Shown one piece after another: positions 25,068 through 34,848 of a stretch of 39,414 nucleotides of DNA. The DNA is taken from positions 1-39,414 of the forward strand of contig CALYPF010000012.1 of NCBI GenBank assembly GCA_945271245.1, read 5' to 3'. Within the stretch, counting starts at the first letter, position 1. Each line of letters opens with the position of its first letter. Below the pieces are notes generated by a model. That model searched no databases and was not told the origin of the DNA. It was given only the letters and a program-made list of their open reading frames with translations. The DNA is from an uncultured Enterobacteriaceae bacterium (GTDB taxonomy: Bacteria > Pseudomonadota > Gammaproteobacteria > Enterobacterales > Enterobacteriaceae). Position numbers and translations under genes: made by a program.

Positions 25068-26129
25068 TCATGAAACCGACCGTTTACCTTTCTGTACGCT
25101 TTCTTTTAATCGGCTCAGTAACTGGCGTCGAAAATCACCCAGCTTCGGTTTATCATCCTCAAGCCAGGGCAGCGGACGACACAGGGCCATCGCTTTAATC
25201 CCCAGCCGGGCGGTCAATAAGCCAGCCCCAATGCCCTGCGCCGCTCTTGTCGACAGGCGTGCCGCGATATCCTGAGACATCCAATCCATGCCGATTTCCC
25301 GCACCAGCTCGCTGGCGCCAGCAAAAGCAATATTCAGTAACACAAGGCGAAATAAGCGAATGCGGCTGTAATATCCCAACTCGATACCGTACAGCGCGGC
25401 AATGCGGTTAATCAGGCGGATGTTGCGCCATGCAATAAACGCCATATCCACCAGCGCGAGGGGGCTGACGGCAATCATTAACGTGGACTCTGCCGCTGAG
25501 CGGCTAATTTCGCGGCGCGCCAGGGCGTCTAACACCGGCTGAACGATGCGCGCATACAGCGCCACTATTTCCCGGTCGCTGTGTGTTTCATGAATCGCCG
25601 CATGCCAGCGCTGGAGCGCCGGATGCCCTTGTTCAATTCCAGCCTGAGCGGCCAGTTTTTCACAAAACGCGCGCCCGTGCCCTACGCTATGGCTGTGCAA
25701 TAGCGCTCTGGCCTCATCGCGCTCTGCGGCTCGTTCCCGCAGGCGCCAGAGCCGCCGCCACTCGCCCAGCATGGAACCTGCCCCGGCAATCACAATTAAT
25801 CCGCCGGCAACGCAGCCTCCCACAGCGACCCAGTCATGAGTCACCCACGCGCGGTGCGCCCACTGCACGCCCTGTGCAGCAACGCTTAATCCAAACAGCG
25901 CAAGGCCTGCAATGGCCATACGACGCCATAAACTGCGTCTGGGGCGCAGCGCCCTGTCTAACATCGCCTCTACCTGCTCCTCGTCACTCGGCCCGGCTTC
26001 TTCAGGGCTGAGAGCAACGAATTTCTCCGCCTGCGGCTCGCTAAATGCCAGAGCGGCTTTAAACTGTTCTGCCTGCGGCGCGTCCAGCGGGCGGCCAAAA
26101 TCGCGGCGCGGTTTAAGCGGCTCGTTCAT
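25068..26129 (-). CDS. ycjF: UPF0283 inner-membrane protein YcjF
   Basis: A 353-residue inner-membrane protein of the UPF0283/DUF697 family, the length of E. coli YcjF; function unknown, encoded with ycjX in a stress-induced unit. A charged N-terminus ([13 protein letters not shown]) and acidic stretch ([20 protein letters not shown] near 60) lead to two helices at about 96-112 ([15 protein letters not shown]) and 125-148 ([18 protein letters not shown]). The C-terminal domain carries the DUF697-type segment [20 protein letters not shown] near 228. The start ATGA overlaps the ycjX stop by 4 nt, so the two are translationally coupled. tyrR follows with its own promoter. Confidence 0.95.
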   Translation of the reverse strand: MNEPLKPRRDFGRPLDAPQAEQFKAALAFSEPQAEKFVALSPEEAGPSDEEQVEAMLDRALRPRRSLWRRMAIAGLALFGLSVAAQGVQWAHRAWVTHDWVAVGGCVAGGLIVIAGAGSMLGEWRRLWRLRERAAERDEARALLHSHSVGHGRAFCEKLAAQAGIEQGHPALQRWHAAIHETHSDREIVALYARIVQPVLDALARREISRSAAESTLMIAVSPLALVDMAFIAWRNIRLINRIAALYGIELGYYSRIRLFRLVLLNIAFAGASELVREIGMDWMSQDIAARLSTRAAQGIGAGLLTARLGIKAMALCRPLPWLEDDKPKLGDFRRQLLSRLKESVQKGKRSVS

Positions 26130-27523
26130 CGCAATTTATCTCCTATCAAAAACTCCAGCGCGGCGTCCAGTCGAATATGCGGCAGAGGGGCGTCTACATC
26201 AGTCACCGGCGGACGGAATTGCTCAAACTGAAACCCCTGACGTTCCCAGAATGCGCTGCCGGGCAAACGCGCGGGTACCTCCCCAGGATAGACCGTCAGC
26301 GGCGCACCGTCGCGCAACCGCTCACCGCGCAGCGCCGGAATCGACTCACCCTGTACATCTATCAGACCACTGCGCGTCGCCTGTACGGATGCCAGCCCTA
26401 CGCAGTCCATCGTTATTCCCTCAAACGCCGCGTTTTGCCAGGCGTCCTGCACAAGCTGCTGAAGCAGAGCGACCAGATTCGCATGCTGATCGACGGTCAC
26501 ATGATCCGCCTTGGTCGCCGCAAATAGTAACTTATCGATAACCGGCGCAAACAGGCGTCGAAACAGGGTGCGCTGGCCGTAATGGAAACTTTGCATTAGC
26601 TGCGTTAGCGCGAGCCGCATATCATTAAACGCCTGCGGGCCGCTATTTAACGGCTGCAGGCAGTCAACCAGCACGATTTGGCGGTCAAAGCGTAAAAAAT
26701 GTTCGCGATAAAATTTCTTCACGACGTTATCGCAATAGTAGCGATACCGCGCGCGCAGCATCCCGAAGTTAGTATGATTGCCCGCCTGCGCCAGCGCGGA
26801 CTCACCGTAACGCTCAACGTCCGGCCACGGGAAGAATTGCAGCGCCGGCGCGCCGGCCATTTCGCCTGGCAATACAAATCGCCCCGGCTGGATGAAGTGC
26901 AGACCCTGAGTTTTACACTGGCGAAGATAGTCGGTCCAGCCGTCGGCGATAGCGGCAAGCCGATTTTCATCGGCGGGCGCCAGCGGGTCCAAATCGGCAC
27001 AAAGCGCGCGCCAGTTTTGCGCCAGGGCCGCGCGTTCCCCGTGCAGCAGCCCCGTCATTTGACGCGACCAGCTTAGATAGTCCTGCGCCAGCATCGGCAA
27101 ATCGAGAAGCCATTCGCCGGGATAATCCACGATCTCCAGCCACAGCGTCGAAGTTTCTTTGAAATGGCGCATCAGGGAATCGTTAGAGCGATAGCGCAGC
27201 GCAAGGCGCATCTCACTCACGCCGCGTGTGGGAGTAGGCCACGCCGGCGGCGTGCCATAAAGGTGCGCCAGCCCTTCATCATAGGTAAAACGCGCGATAC
27301 CCAAATCGCGCTGGGGCACGCGTTTTACCCCTAACATCCTTTCTTCACGCACCGCGCTGAACAGCGGCAGGCGCGCGCCGGCGTGAATATTCAATAACTG
27401 ATTTACCATGCCGGTAATAAAGGCCGTTTTACCGCTACGGCTCAGGCCAGTGACCGCAATGCGTAAATGGCGATCCATACCGCGATTCATCAGCGATTTA
27501 AGTTCATTTTGGATCCGTTTCAT
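26126..27523 (-). CDS. ycjX: P-loop NTPase YcjX (DUF463)
   Basis: A 465-residue GTPase-like stress protein (DUF463), the same length as E. coli YcjX; in E. coli it is heat-induced, its role is unknown. The Walker A motif is [10 protein letters not shown] at about 26-35, and a DxxG-like [16 protein letters not shown] is near 128. ATKADH near 347 is the NKxD-type guanine-specificity motif (TKAD). LVDCLQPL near 290 is another family block. ACACTCCTGTGT on the plus strand reads AGGAG on the coding strand just before the ATG. First gene of ycjX-ycjF; the pspE and ycjM-ycjW genes that precede it in E. coli are missing. Confidence 0.96.
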   Translation of the reverse strand: MKRIQNELKSLMNRGMDRHLRIAVTGLSRSGKTAFITGMVNQLLNIHAGARLPLFSAVREERMLGVKRVPQRDLGIARFTYDEGLAHLYGTPPAWPTPTRGVSEMRLALRYRSNDSLMRHFKETSTLWLEIVDYPGEWLLDLPMLAQDYLSWSRQMTGLLHGERAALAQNWRALCADLDPLAPADENRLAAIADGWTDYLRQCKTQGLHFIQPGRFVLPGEMAGAPALQFFPWPDVERYGESALAQAGNHTNFGMLRARYRYYCDNVVKKFYREHFLRFDRQIVLVDCLQPLNSGPQAFNDMRLALTQLMQSFHYGQRTLFRRLFAPVIDKLLFAATKADHVTVDQHANLVALLQQLVQDAWQNAAFEGITMDCVGLASVQATRSGLIDVQGESIPALRGERLRDGAPLTVYPGEVPARLPGSAFWERQGFQFEQFRPPVTDVDAPLPHIRLDAALEFLIGDKLR

Positions 27524-27796
27524 AACACTCCTGTGTCATCGCATTTGTTGCGGATTACATTTTCTCGCAGCGGCGTGCCCTCGGATGGAAGGCTCAGGCA
27601 TGTGCTTAACGCGGCGTATTGAGTAAAAGCCTACACGCAGTGCCGCTGGATTTCGAGTGCCTTTGAAAACGAATGTAAGAAGTAAAATAGAAAAGAGTCA
27701 GCTGGTTACAGAGCCATAAATCTCTTGCTACGGCCTTAAGCCAGACTCACTACGCGCCGGCCGAGAATGGCTAACGCGTATTGAGCGACAGCGGGG
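27524..27796. repeat. Intergenic region with short imperfect repeats around pspD end
   Basis: 273 bp between the pspD stop and ycjX. TTAACGCGGCGTAT occurs at 27606-27619 and exactly again at 27797-27810, the 3' end of pspD. A variant CTAACGCGTATTGAG at 27771-27785 shares the TATTGAG tail of the first copy. This looks like a small local duplication of the pspD end. No gene is visible; pspE (rhodanese) of E. coli is absent. The ycjX promoter should be here. Confidence 0.45.
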
Positions 27797-28030
27797 TTAA
27801 CGCGGCGTATCCGGGTTAAAGCGCCGGTTAAGCCTGCGCGCAAGGCGAACTAAAGCGGGTTCTAGTAGTATCCCCAGCGCGAGCTTCAGCGGACGGCGCG
27901 CCACGGATTTCACCGCCCACCCGGCAACGCCAGCCGGACCATAGCGCAGCGCCGTCAGTATGGCGAATTTTCCAACCGTTATCGCCACCGGCTTCGCCCG
28001 CCGCAGCGAGCGCTGGAAGTGTTGTTTCAC
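27797..28030 (-). CDS. pspD: Phage shock protein D
   Basis: A 77-residue membrane-associated protein (E. coli 73) of the psp operon, of minor and poorly defined role. The central block TALRYGPAGVAGWAVKSVAR followed by RPLKLALGILLEP is the conserved family core; both ends are basic. ATG 28030 is preceded by AAGGAGTACATTGTG on the coding strand. Last gene of pspABCD, 26 bp after pspC. Confidence 0.92.
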   Translation of the reverse strand: MKQHFQRSLRRAKPVAITVGKFAILTALRYGPAGVAGWAVKSVARRPLKLALGILLEPALVRLARRLNRRFNPDTPR

Positions 28031-28056
28031 AATGTACTCCTTTCGGTTATGCAGGC

Positions 28057-28407
28057 TTAGAGCTGGCGAAACCGACTGCGTAGTGAAAACGCATCCGACG
28101 TAATATAGCGTTCCATCCGGCGCAGCCGCCGCTCGCTTTGCGCCAGCGCGGCGTCTACGTCATTCAGCGATACGCCGGGCGATTGCCCCGGCATCTCTTC
28201 ACCGGGCATAGGATCCAGCGCAAAACTTAAAATGATGTACGCCGTTATCGTTAAAAAGAACAGACCAAAAATGAGCGACAGGATGACGATGAGGCGCACC
28301 AGTTTCACCGGCACGCCAAGGTACTGTGCAATACCGGCACATACGCCTTTTAATATCCCGCGCTGAGGGATACGCCACAATTTGCGCCCGGAAAACAGTA
28401 TCGCCAT
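28057..28407 (-). CDS. pspC: Phage shock protein C
   Basis: Inner-membrane sensor of envelope stress that with PspB pulls PspA away from PspF. The 116-residue product (E. coli 119) has the PspC motif KLWRIPQRGILKGVCAGIAQ near 9-28 and YLGVPVKLVR, one membrane helix (LIVILSLIFGLFFLTITAY, 39-57) and a C-terminal charged coil ending TSDAFSLRSRFRQL. The frame is open to 28680, but ATG 28407 overlaps the pspB stop (TAATG) and gives the family N-terminus, so the longer frame is an artefact over pspB. Confidence 0.95.
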   Translation of the reverse strand: MAILFSGRKLWRIPQRGILKGVCAGIAQYLGVPVKLVRLIVILSLIFGLFFLTITAYIILSFALDPMPGEEMPGQSPGVSLNDVDAALAQSERRLRRMERYITSDAFSLRSRFRQL

Positions 28408-28634
28408 TATTCTTCCCTCCACCCCGGATGCTCTGCATCCAGAATGTGTTCCAGAGCCTGAATACGATCCTGCATCCGCTGCGCCTCGCTGTCTAACTGC
28501 GCCAGTCGCTGAAGTTCGCTGTCCGCCAGCGGTGCGCCGCGTTCTGCCCGGTTGCTGTAATGCAGCCAGAGCCAAATCGGAGCCACGAATAGTACAAAAA
28601 TCGTTAGCGGAATAGCCAGAAAAAGCGCGCTCAT
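28407..28634 (-). CDS. pspB: Phage shock protein B
   Basis: A 75-residue inner-membrane protein (E. coli 74), partner of PspC in sensing membrane stress. Residues 3-24 (ALFLAIPLTIFVLFVAPIWL) are the single membrane helix, followed by WLHYSNRAERG and a leucine-repeat coiled coil (ELQRLAQLDSEAQRMQDRIQ) up to the conserved end HILDAEHPGWR. It starts 51 bp after pspA; CAAGGAGTTTG-type sequence (AAGGAGTTTGC) precedes the ATG. Confidence 0.95.
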   Translation of the reverse strand: MSALFLAIPLTIFVLFVAPIWLWLHYSNRAERGAPLADSELQRLAQLDSEAQRMQDRIQALEHILDAEHPGWREE

Positions 28635-28685
28635 GCAAACTCCTTATAACGTATAACGTGCGCCGCCGCCCGCGCCGCAAAAAAA

Positions 28686-29354
28686 TTAGGCATCATCACG
28701 CTGAACTTTAGCTTTCAGGGCCGCCAACTGTGCGCTGATTTCATCGTCCGCTTTTAGCTCAGCAAATTGCTGATCCAGGCTTTTCGCTTTACCAAAACGC
28801 TGGCTTTCAGCTTCGGCTTCCATATGATCGATACGCCGTTCAAACGACTCAAAGCGCGCCATTGCTTCATCCAGTTTACCGCTATCCAGCTGGCGGCGAA
28901 CGTCTCGGGATGAGCTTGCGGCCTGATGGCGCAGGGTAAGCGCCTGCTGGCGCGCGCGCGTCTCGCTCAATTTGTTTTCTAGCTCGCCGATTTCCTGTTT
29001 CATACGCGCAAGTGATTCATCCACCAGCGTTAATTCGTGCTGTAGCGTGGACATCAGGTCCGTGAGTTTTTGTTTCTCAATTAACGCGGCGCGCGCCAGG
29101 TCTTCATTGTCTTTACGCAGCGCCAGCTCCGCTTTTTCCTGCCATTCGGCTTCGCGCGTTTGCGCCTGCTCAATGCGGCGGCTAAGCTGCTTTTTCTCCG
29201 CCAGCGCGCGCGCAGAGGTAGAACGCACTTCAACCAGCGTATCCTCCATTTCCTGGATCATCAGACGCACCAGCTTTTGCGGATCTTCAGCTCTTTCGAG
29301 CAGCGCATTGATGTTAGCGTTAACGATATCAGCAAAGCGTGAAAAAATACCCAT
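28686..29354 (-). CDS. pspA: Phage shock protein A
   Basis: Peripheral membrane protein of the PspA/IM30/ESCRT-III family. It inhibits the activator PspF in unstressed cells and forms membrane-stabilising oligomers under stress. The 222 residues equal the E. coli length: amphipathic N-terminal helix [20 protein letters not shown], then long coiled coils from about 25 to 186 (for example [20 protein letters not shown]), and a C-terminal helix in [18 protein letters not shown]. First gene of pspABCD, transcribed from a sigma-54 promoter divergent from pspF. Confidence 0.97.
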   Translation of the reverse strand: MGIFSRFADIVNANINALLERAEDPQKLVRLMIQEMEDTLVEVRSTSARALAEKKQLSRRIEQAQTREAEWQEKAELALRKDNEDLARAALIEKQKLTDLMSTLQHELTLVDESLARMKQEIGELENKLSETRARQQALTLRHQAASSSRDVRRQLDSGKLDEAMARFESFERRIDHMEAEAESQRFGKAKSLDQQFAELKADDEISAQLAALKAKVQRDDA

Positions 29355-29410
29355 AATTCAATCCTCTGTTAACCACTTTTACGGTTTTCTCCCGTCACGG
29401 TATAGATATA

Positions 29411-29426
29411 TGCATTAAGCGTGCCA
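29411..29426 (-). promoter_or_regulatory. Sigma-54 promoter of pspABCD
   Basis: On the minus strand TGGCACGCTTAATGCA fits the sigma-54 consensus TGGCAC-N5-TTGCA with one mismatch, and carries both the GG of the -24 and the GC of the -12 elements. It lies 57 bp before the pspA start. The AT-rich stretch at 29427-29470 between it and pspF is where PspF and IHF would bind. Confidence 0.88.
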
Positions 29427-29525
29427 AATTTTTAATATACTGTTTTATAACATTTAAATAAATTTTACCTGCATAAGGAAATTCGTTAAAGTGGCGTCAT
29501 TGACTAATAAATGGTTTATTTAATC

Positions 29526-30503
29526 ATGCCAGAATTTAAAGATAATCTACTGGGGGCAGATAACAGTTTCCTGGAAGTCCTGGAACAGGTCTCCCGCCTT
29601 GCCGCGCTGGATAAGCCCGTGCTTATCCTTGGTGAACGTGGAACGGGTAAGGAGTTGATCGCCCACCGTTTGCATTATCTTTCCCCACGCTGGCAGGCGC
29701 CTTTTATTTCACTTAATTGTGCCGCGCTAAATGAAAGTTTGCTCGATTCGGAATTATTTGGTCATGAGGCTGGCGCCTTTACCGGCGCGCAAAAACGCCA
29801 TCAAGGGCGTTTTGAACGCGCCGACGGCGGTACCTTATTTTTAGACGAACTGGCCACGGCGCCAATGATGGTGCAGGAAAAACTGCTGCGCGTTATTGAA
29901 TACGGCGAGCTGGAGCGCGTAGGCGGCTCGCAACCGCTGCAGGTTAATGTGCGCCTGGTGTGCGCCACCAATGCTTTTCTGCCAAAGCTTGCGGAAGAAG
30001 GCACATTTCGCGCCGATCTGCTGGACCGGCTGGCGTTCGAAGTAGTTAACCTCCCGCCCCTGCGCCAGCGCCCTGGCGATATCATGCTGCTTGCCGAGCA
30101 GTTCGCCATTCAGATGTGTCGCGAACTCGGGCTATCGCTGTTTGTGGGTTTTGATGATACCGCGTGCAGCACGCTGCAGGCGTATAGCTGGCCGGGAAAC
30201 GTTCGGGAATTAAAAAATGTGGTCGAGCGCTCAGTCTGGCGCCACGGCGATAACCCGCGCCCGGTGAAGAACATTATTTTGAATCCGTTCCAGCCTGCGG
30301 ACGACCGCCAAACACTTTCTGTCTCTTCCCCGGCGCAGCCAGCGCTGCCGCTCGATCTACGCCATTTTCAGTCGCAGCAGGAAAAAACGCTGGTGGAGCG
30401 CAGCCTGAGCGAAGCCAAATTCAATCAAAAGCACGCCGCGCAGCGCCTGGGGTTAACTTACCATCAGTTCCGGGCGCTACTAAAGAAGCATAATATTAGC
30501 TGA
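29526..30503 (+). CDS. pspF: psp operon transcriptional activator PspF
   Basis: Sigma-54 enhancer-binding protein that activates pspA and lacks a receiver domain, being controlled instead by PspA binding. The 325 residues equal E. coli PspF. Walker A is GERGTGKE (36-43), the sigma-54 contact loop GAFTGA is at 83-88, W56 of the PspA-binding YLSPRW loop is kept, Walker B is LFLDE, and the C-terminal helix-turn-helix is KHAAQRLGLTYHQFRALLKK. I chose ATG 29526 (MPEFKDNLLG) as the family start; ATG 29511 would add five residues. No good ribosome site precedes either, in keeping with low expression. Confidence 0.96.
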   Translation: MPEFKDNLLGADNSFLEVLEQVSRLAALDKPVLILGERGTGKELIAHRLHYLSPRWQAPFISLNCAALNESLLDSELFGHEAGAFTGAQKRHQGRFERADGGTLFLDELATAPMMVQEKLLRVIEYGELERVGGSQPLQVNVRLVCATNAFLPKLAEEGTFRADLLDRLAFEVVNLPPLRQRPGDIMLLAEQFAIQMCRELGLSLFVGFDDTACSTLQAYSWPGNVRELKNVVERSVWRHGDNPRPVKNIILNPFQPADDRQTLSVSSPAQPALPLDLRHFQSQQEKTLVERSLSEAKFNQKHAAQRLGLTYHQFRALLKKHNIS

Positions 30504-30924
30504 CAGGGATTATTCCGCCCGCTGGCGTCCCGCATACGCCAGATTATCCTGTGCGGCAGGAGCCGGGTATTTTGCCAGGTGTTTCACAGCAACTGAAAAG
30601 ACACAACGCCTGGCTGCATATCGCTGCCTGTTCACCCGTGAATACATATAACGCTGGGCTATCAATACGCATAACAGCCATCCCAACAACTTTGCCCCAA
30701 GTGTGCCTCTAAAAAGATCCCGATAACCCTGTGTGCATTCTGATAAAAACCACAGGCAGACCTATTACCAAACCGCTCTCACGCGGGGTGCCCCATTAAA
30801 ACGTTTAATCCCGAAGATAGTTTTAAGCCTGCGCGCGTCGCAGCGCCGGGATCGATCGGCGCATCATTAAACCATCGCTCGGGTTATGCACTATTCAACG
30901 CTTCGGTTCCCCCCCCCCACTCAT
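30504..30924. other. Gene-poor region between pspF and the M20 pseudogene
   Basis: 421 bp, no gene visible. In E. coli the puu (putrescine) genes and ymjA lie between pspF and sapA; I recognised no remnant of them. A tract of ten C residues sits at 30909-30918, at the edge of the readable M20 homology. Confidence 0.45.
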
Positions 30925-31975
30925 ACAATTATTACATAACCGCCGTGAGGCTGGTGCTGCAGCATAAAGGCGAAATCCTCACTGGCCATGAGCGGCTGGC
31001 CCTGTTTCATACGGGTTTCGCCAAAAAGCCCGCACGCCGCCTCGCGCAGGCGCGCATTCGCTGCAGCATCATTAACATCGGGCCGCCGTGACTGGAAGCC
31101 ACGGTGATCCAGGCATTGAAACCGGCGGCCTGCACTTCGGCAATTGCGGTGATACGCTGCAGCACTCGCGCACGCGCCGCTTCATCCAGCGTGCGCACGC
31201 TGAGCTTCATTACCGCTTTTCATTAATAATATTCGCTGCGTCTGCGGCCTGAAGAGTGCCGATGGTAACGCTGCCACATTGAGCGGAGACACGCTGCGGG
31301 AAACGATGGTTTGTAATGCCGTTGCGATATAGCGGCCGACCACGGTGGCATCTACGGCCGTTTCCGGCACTGTCGCGCCTGCCTTTACCGATAACGTCAA
31401 TCTGCGGGGCATCCGCAGAGGCCATCACTGGACCATCGTAGAAATAAAAATGATTAAGGGATTTTCCCGGCATATTGGGCCGTGCATATAAGGGCGTCGC
31501 AGTGGGAAATGCTCAAACAAACCGTCTTCGATCATTTTGCGCCCGCCGGTTAATGCTTCTTCTGCCGGTTGAAAATAAGCTGGAGCGTACCGCTGAACCG
31601 CCGGGTGCGAGATAAGTATTGTGCGGCGCACAGCGGTATTTCGTATGGCCACCGTGACCGCAGCCGTGAAAGCGCTCCTGCGTACAACTTGCCCAGTCTT
31701 TAGCGCTATTTTCCTGCGTTGGTAAAGCGTCCTTATCGGCCCAAATGCCTAATCGCCGCGCCCCGCTTTCTGCTGGTAAGATGGCGACATGACCAGTTTT
31801 GCCAATCTGGCGATAGCCTGATAACCCTAACATTCCAGCAGTTGCGCATAGGGTGGCCGGTTTGATGCTCTTCAACCCTCAGATCCGGTTGCGCATGTAG
31901 CCAATGACGCAGAGCAATAAATTCCGCTCCTGCGCGCGCAGCGCAGCGCAGCGCATCGATAATCAACTGATACAC
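30925..31975 (-). pseudogene. Decayed M20-family amidohydrolase (hippurate hydrolase / AbgA-like)
   Basis: Pieces of one metallo-aminoacylase read in order on the minus strand but in changing frames: LRHWLHAQPDLRVEEHQT (N-terminus), SGARRLGIWADKDALPTQEN, ERFHGCGHGGHT (degraded zinc motif, normally GCGHDGHT), FQPAEEALTGGRKMIEDGLF, MKLSVRTLDEAARARVLQRI and MASEDFAFMLQHQP. At least four frame changes break it, and the C-terminal part after the SEDFAFM motif is missing. An intact homologue would be about 390 residues and remove acyl or aryl groups from amino acids. The gene is dead; sapA starts 270 bp upstream and is divergent. Confidence 0.85.
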
Positions 31976-32245
31976 AGCGCTCCCTGCAAAAAAGTGAGTT
32001 AGAACGGTTACGATGATTGTATATCGCCGCCCGCCGTGAAAGATGGCTTTCTGCCGTCATTTCACCCACTCTTGCTGCGCGAAACCTTCGTTCCCACAAT
32101 AACCGGGAATGGCTTTGCCGGTGCTTGTGTCGTTTAGCGGTCTCTGCCGATATTGCTGACAATTACACCAAACAGCGGTGCAGGCTTTGGGAAGCGGGAC
32201 AGAGTACGATACACTTTACCGATTACGGTCAACTCACTCACTCTT
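31976..32245. other. sapA upstream region
   Basis: 270 bp between the pseudogene N-terminus and sapA. The sapA frame is open back to 32153, but that part has no homologous counterpart. No other gene seen; the sap promoter is expected here and I could not fix it. Confidence 0.4.
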
Positions 32246-33886
32246 ATGCGCACATTCGTTTTTTCACTGCTGCTAACGCTCGGCGTATCGGGCGGCGCGT
32301 TACAGGCGGCTCCGCTGAAGGATAATGCAGATATTCACCAAAGCGGGTTCGTGTACTGCGTCAGCGGCCAGATAAGTACGTTCAATCCTCAGCAGGCAAG
32401 CGGCGGGCTGACCGTCGATACCCTGGCAGCGCAGCTATATGACCGCCTTCTGGATGTCGACCCCTATACTTATCGCCTGATGCCGGAACTGGCCGAGCGC
32501 TGGGAAGTTTTGGATAACGGAGCAACCTATCGTTTTTATTTACGTCACGGAATTCAGTTCCAGGCAACGCCCTGGTTTTCACCAACGCGTTCACTCAACG
32601 CCGATGACGTGGTGTTTAGTTTTCAGCGCATTTTTAATCGCCAGCACCCCTGGCATTTTGTTAACGGCAGCAGTTATCCCTATTTCGATAGCCTGCAGTT
32701 TGCCGACAGCGTAAAAAGCGTACGCAAAATCGGCAGCCACATCGTCGAATTCCAGTTAAAGAAACCTGACGCGTCTTTCTTGTGGCATTTGGCCACGCAC
32801 TACGCTTCTGTTTTGTCCGCCGAATACGCTGATAAACTCACCAAAGAAGACCGCGAAGAGCGGCTGGACAGACTGCCGGTCGGCACCGGACCTTTTCAGC
32901 TAAGCGAGTATCGCGCCGGCCAATACATACGGCTGGTGCGCCATCCGCGTTACTGGCGCGGCGTCCCGCGCATGCCACAGGTGGTAATTGATTTAGGCTC
33001 TGGCGGTACCGGGCGTTTATCAAAACTGTTAACCGGTGAGTGCGACGTTTTGGCCTGGCCTGCCGCCAGCCAACTGACCATTTTGCGCGACGATCCGCGC
33101 CTGAGGCTTTCCCTTCGCCCCGGCATGAACATTGCCTATCTGGCATTTAATACGAATAAACCGCCGTTAAACCGACCGGAAGTTCGCCACGCGCTGGCGC
33201 TGGCAATTAATAACCAGCGTCTGATGCAGTCGATTTATTACGGCACGGCGGAAACCGCCGCCTCAATTTTACCGCGCGCGTCTTGGGCCTATGATAATGA
33301 GGCGCAGATTACCGAATACGATCCTCAAAAAGCGCAGGCGCAGTTAAAAGCGCTGGGTATCAGCGGGCTGCATTTGCAATTGTGGGTGCCTACCAGTTCC
33401 CAGCCGTGGAATCCCAGCCCCCTGAAAACGGCGGAGTTATTACAGGCCGATATGGCGCGCATCGGCGTTAAAGTCACGATTATTCCGGTAGAAGGACGCT
33501 TTCAGGAGGCGCGCCTGATGGATATGAGCCACGACCTAACGCTTACGGGCTGGGCGACGGACAGTAACGATCCGGACAGTTTTTTCCGCCCAATGCTGAG
33601 CTGCGCCGCAATACGTTCTCAGACCAATTACGCACACTGGTGCCGCAACGATTTCGACACGCTGCTGCAAAAAGCGCTACGCTCTCAGCAGCTCGCTTCG
33701 CGCATCGAAACTTATGCTCAGGCTCAGGCTATTCTGGCACGTGAACTGCCGGTACTTCCGCTGTCATCATCCCTGCGCTTACTGGCTTATCGCTATGATA
33801 TTAAAGGCCTTGTGCTTAGCCCGTTCGGCAATGCGTCATTCGCAGGCGTTTTCCGCGACGCCGGCGCTGAGGATCCCAAACTATGA
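32246..33886 (+). CDS. sapA: Peptide/putrescine ABC transporter substrate-binding protein SapA
   Basis: Periplasmic SBP family 5 protein of the Sap transporter, tied to antimicrobial-peptide resistance in Salmonella and to putrescine export (SapBCDF) in E. coli. The 546-residue product (E. coli 547) begins [20 protein letters not shown] with AAP, a signal peptide. SBP blocks: [20 protein letters not shown] near 33, [20 protein letters not shown] near 84, [20 protein letters not shown]-like near 245, [20 protein letters not shown] near 312 and [16 protein letters not shown] near 430. ATG 32246 is chosen as the family start. First of sapABCDF; its stop overlaps sapB by 4 nt. Confidence 0.96.
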   Translation: MRTFVFSLLLTLGVSGGALQAAPLKDNADIHQSGFVYCVSGQISTFNPQQASGGLTVDTLAAQLYDRLLDVDPYTYRLMPELAERWEVLDNGATYRFYLRHGIQFQATPWFSPTRSLNADDVVFSFQRIFNRQHPWHFVNGSSYPYFDSLQFADSVKSVRKIGSHIVEFQLKKPDASFLWHLATHYASVLSAEYADKLTKEDREERLDRLPVGTGPFQLSEYRAGQYIRLVRHPRYWRGVPRMPQVVIDLGSGGTGRLSKLLTGECDVLAWPAASQLTILRDDPRLRLSLRPGMNIAYLAFNTNKPPLNRPEVRHALALAINNQRLMQSIYYGTAETAASILPRASWAYDNEAQITEYDPQKAQAQLKALGISGLHLQLWVPTSSQPWNPSPLKTAELLQADMARIGVKVTIIPVEGRFQEARLMDMSHDLTLTGWATDSNDPDSFFRPMLSCAAIRSQTNYAHWCRNDFDTLLQKALRSQQLASRIETYAQAQAILARELPVLPLSSSLRLLAYRYDIKGLVLSPFGNASFAGVFRDAGAEDPKL

Positions 33887-34848
33887 TTATCTTTACGTTA
33901 CGACGCCTGCTGCTGCTGCTGGTGACGCTCTTCTTTTTAAGCCTGGTGAGTTTTAGCCTGAGCTATTTCACGCCGCACGCTCCGCTGCAGGGAGCCTCTG
34001 TTTTTAACGCCTGGTGGTTTTGGTTCAAGGGTATCTTACACTGGGATTTCGGGGTATCCAGTATTAATGGGCAGTCGATCAACGAACAGCTACACCAGGT
34101 TTTCCCCGCTACGCTGGAGCTGTGCTTTTTTGCCTTTGTGCTGGCGCTGATGCTGGGCATCCCGCTTGGTATGCTGGCCGGCGTGCTGCGTGAGAAATGG
34201 CAGGATAAGTTAATTTCCGCGCTGGCGCTGCTCGGGTTTTCGATCCCGGTATTTTGGCTGGCGCTGCTACTGACGCTGTTCTTTTCCCTGACGCTAGGCT
34301 GGTTCCCCGTCTCCGGGCGCTTTGATCTGCTGTATGAAGTCAAACACGTTACCGGTTTTGCGTTGATTGATGCCTGGCGCTCTCACTCCGCCTGGCGGCA
34401 TGAAATGATTATCAGCGCGCTGCATCATATGGTGCTTCCTATTCTGACGCTGGCCGTTGCCCCCACTACCGAAGTGATTCGCCTGATGCGCAATAGCACC
34501 ACCGAAGTGGTGGGTGAAAATTACATTAAGGCCGCAGAAACGCGCGGCCTGTCGCGCTTCACTATTTTACGTCGTCATGTATTACATAACGCGCTACCGC
34601 CGGTCATTACGCGGCTGGGCCTGCAGTTTTCTACTATGTTAACGCTCGCGATGATAACCGAAATAGTTTTTAGCTGGCCAGGCGTTGGGCGCTGGTTAAT
34701 TAATGCCGTGCGGCAGCAAGACTACGCGGCTATCTCAGCGGGAGTCATGTCTATTGGTACGCTGGTGATTGTGGTGAACGTCATTTCGGAAATTCTGGGT
34801 GCCATGGCGAACCCGTTAAAACATAAGGAATGGTATGCCCTACGATAG
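33883..34848 (+). CDS. sapB: Sap ABC transporter permease SapB
   Basis: Inner-membrane permease of the DppB/OppB class, 321 residues as in E. coli. It starts [20 protein letters not shown] and has six predicted helices. The permease EAA-type loop is near 215 ([20 protein letters not shown]), the site that contacts the ATPase. ATGA overlap with sapA and a 14-nt overlap with sapC indicate coupled translation. Confidence 0.96.
   Translation: MIIFTLRRLLLLLVTLFFLSLVSFSLSYFTPHAPLQGASVFNAWWFWFKGILHWDFGVSSINGQSINEQLHQVFPATLELCFFAFVLALMLGIPLGMLAGVLREKWQDKLISALALLGFSIPVFWLALLLTLFFSLTLGWFPVSGRFDLLYEVKHVTGFALIDAWRSHSAWRHEMIISALHHMVLPILTLAVAPTTEVIRLMRNSTTEVVGENYIKAAETRGLSRFTILRRHVLHNALPPVITRLGLQFSTMLTLAMITEIVFSWPGVGRWLINAVRQQDYAAISAGVMSIGTLVIVVNVISEILGAMANPLKHKEWYALR

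Noticed and set aside
28408-28680. 207-aa extended PspC
   Set aside because: The extra part is pspB read in another frame; the TAATG junction at 28407 fixes the real start.
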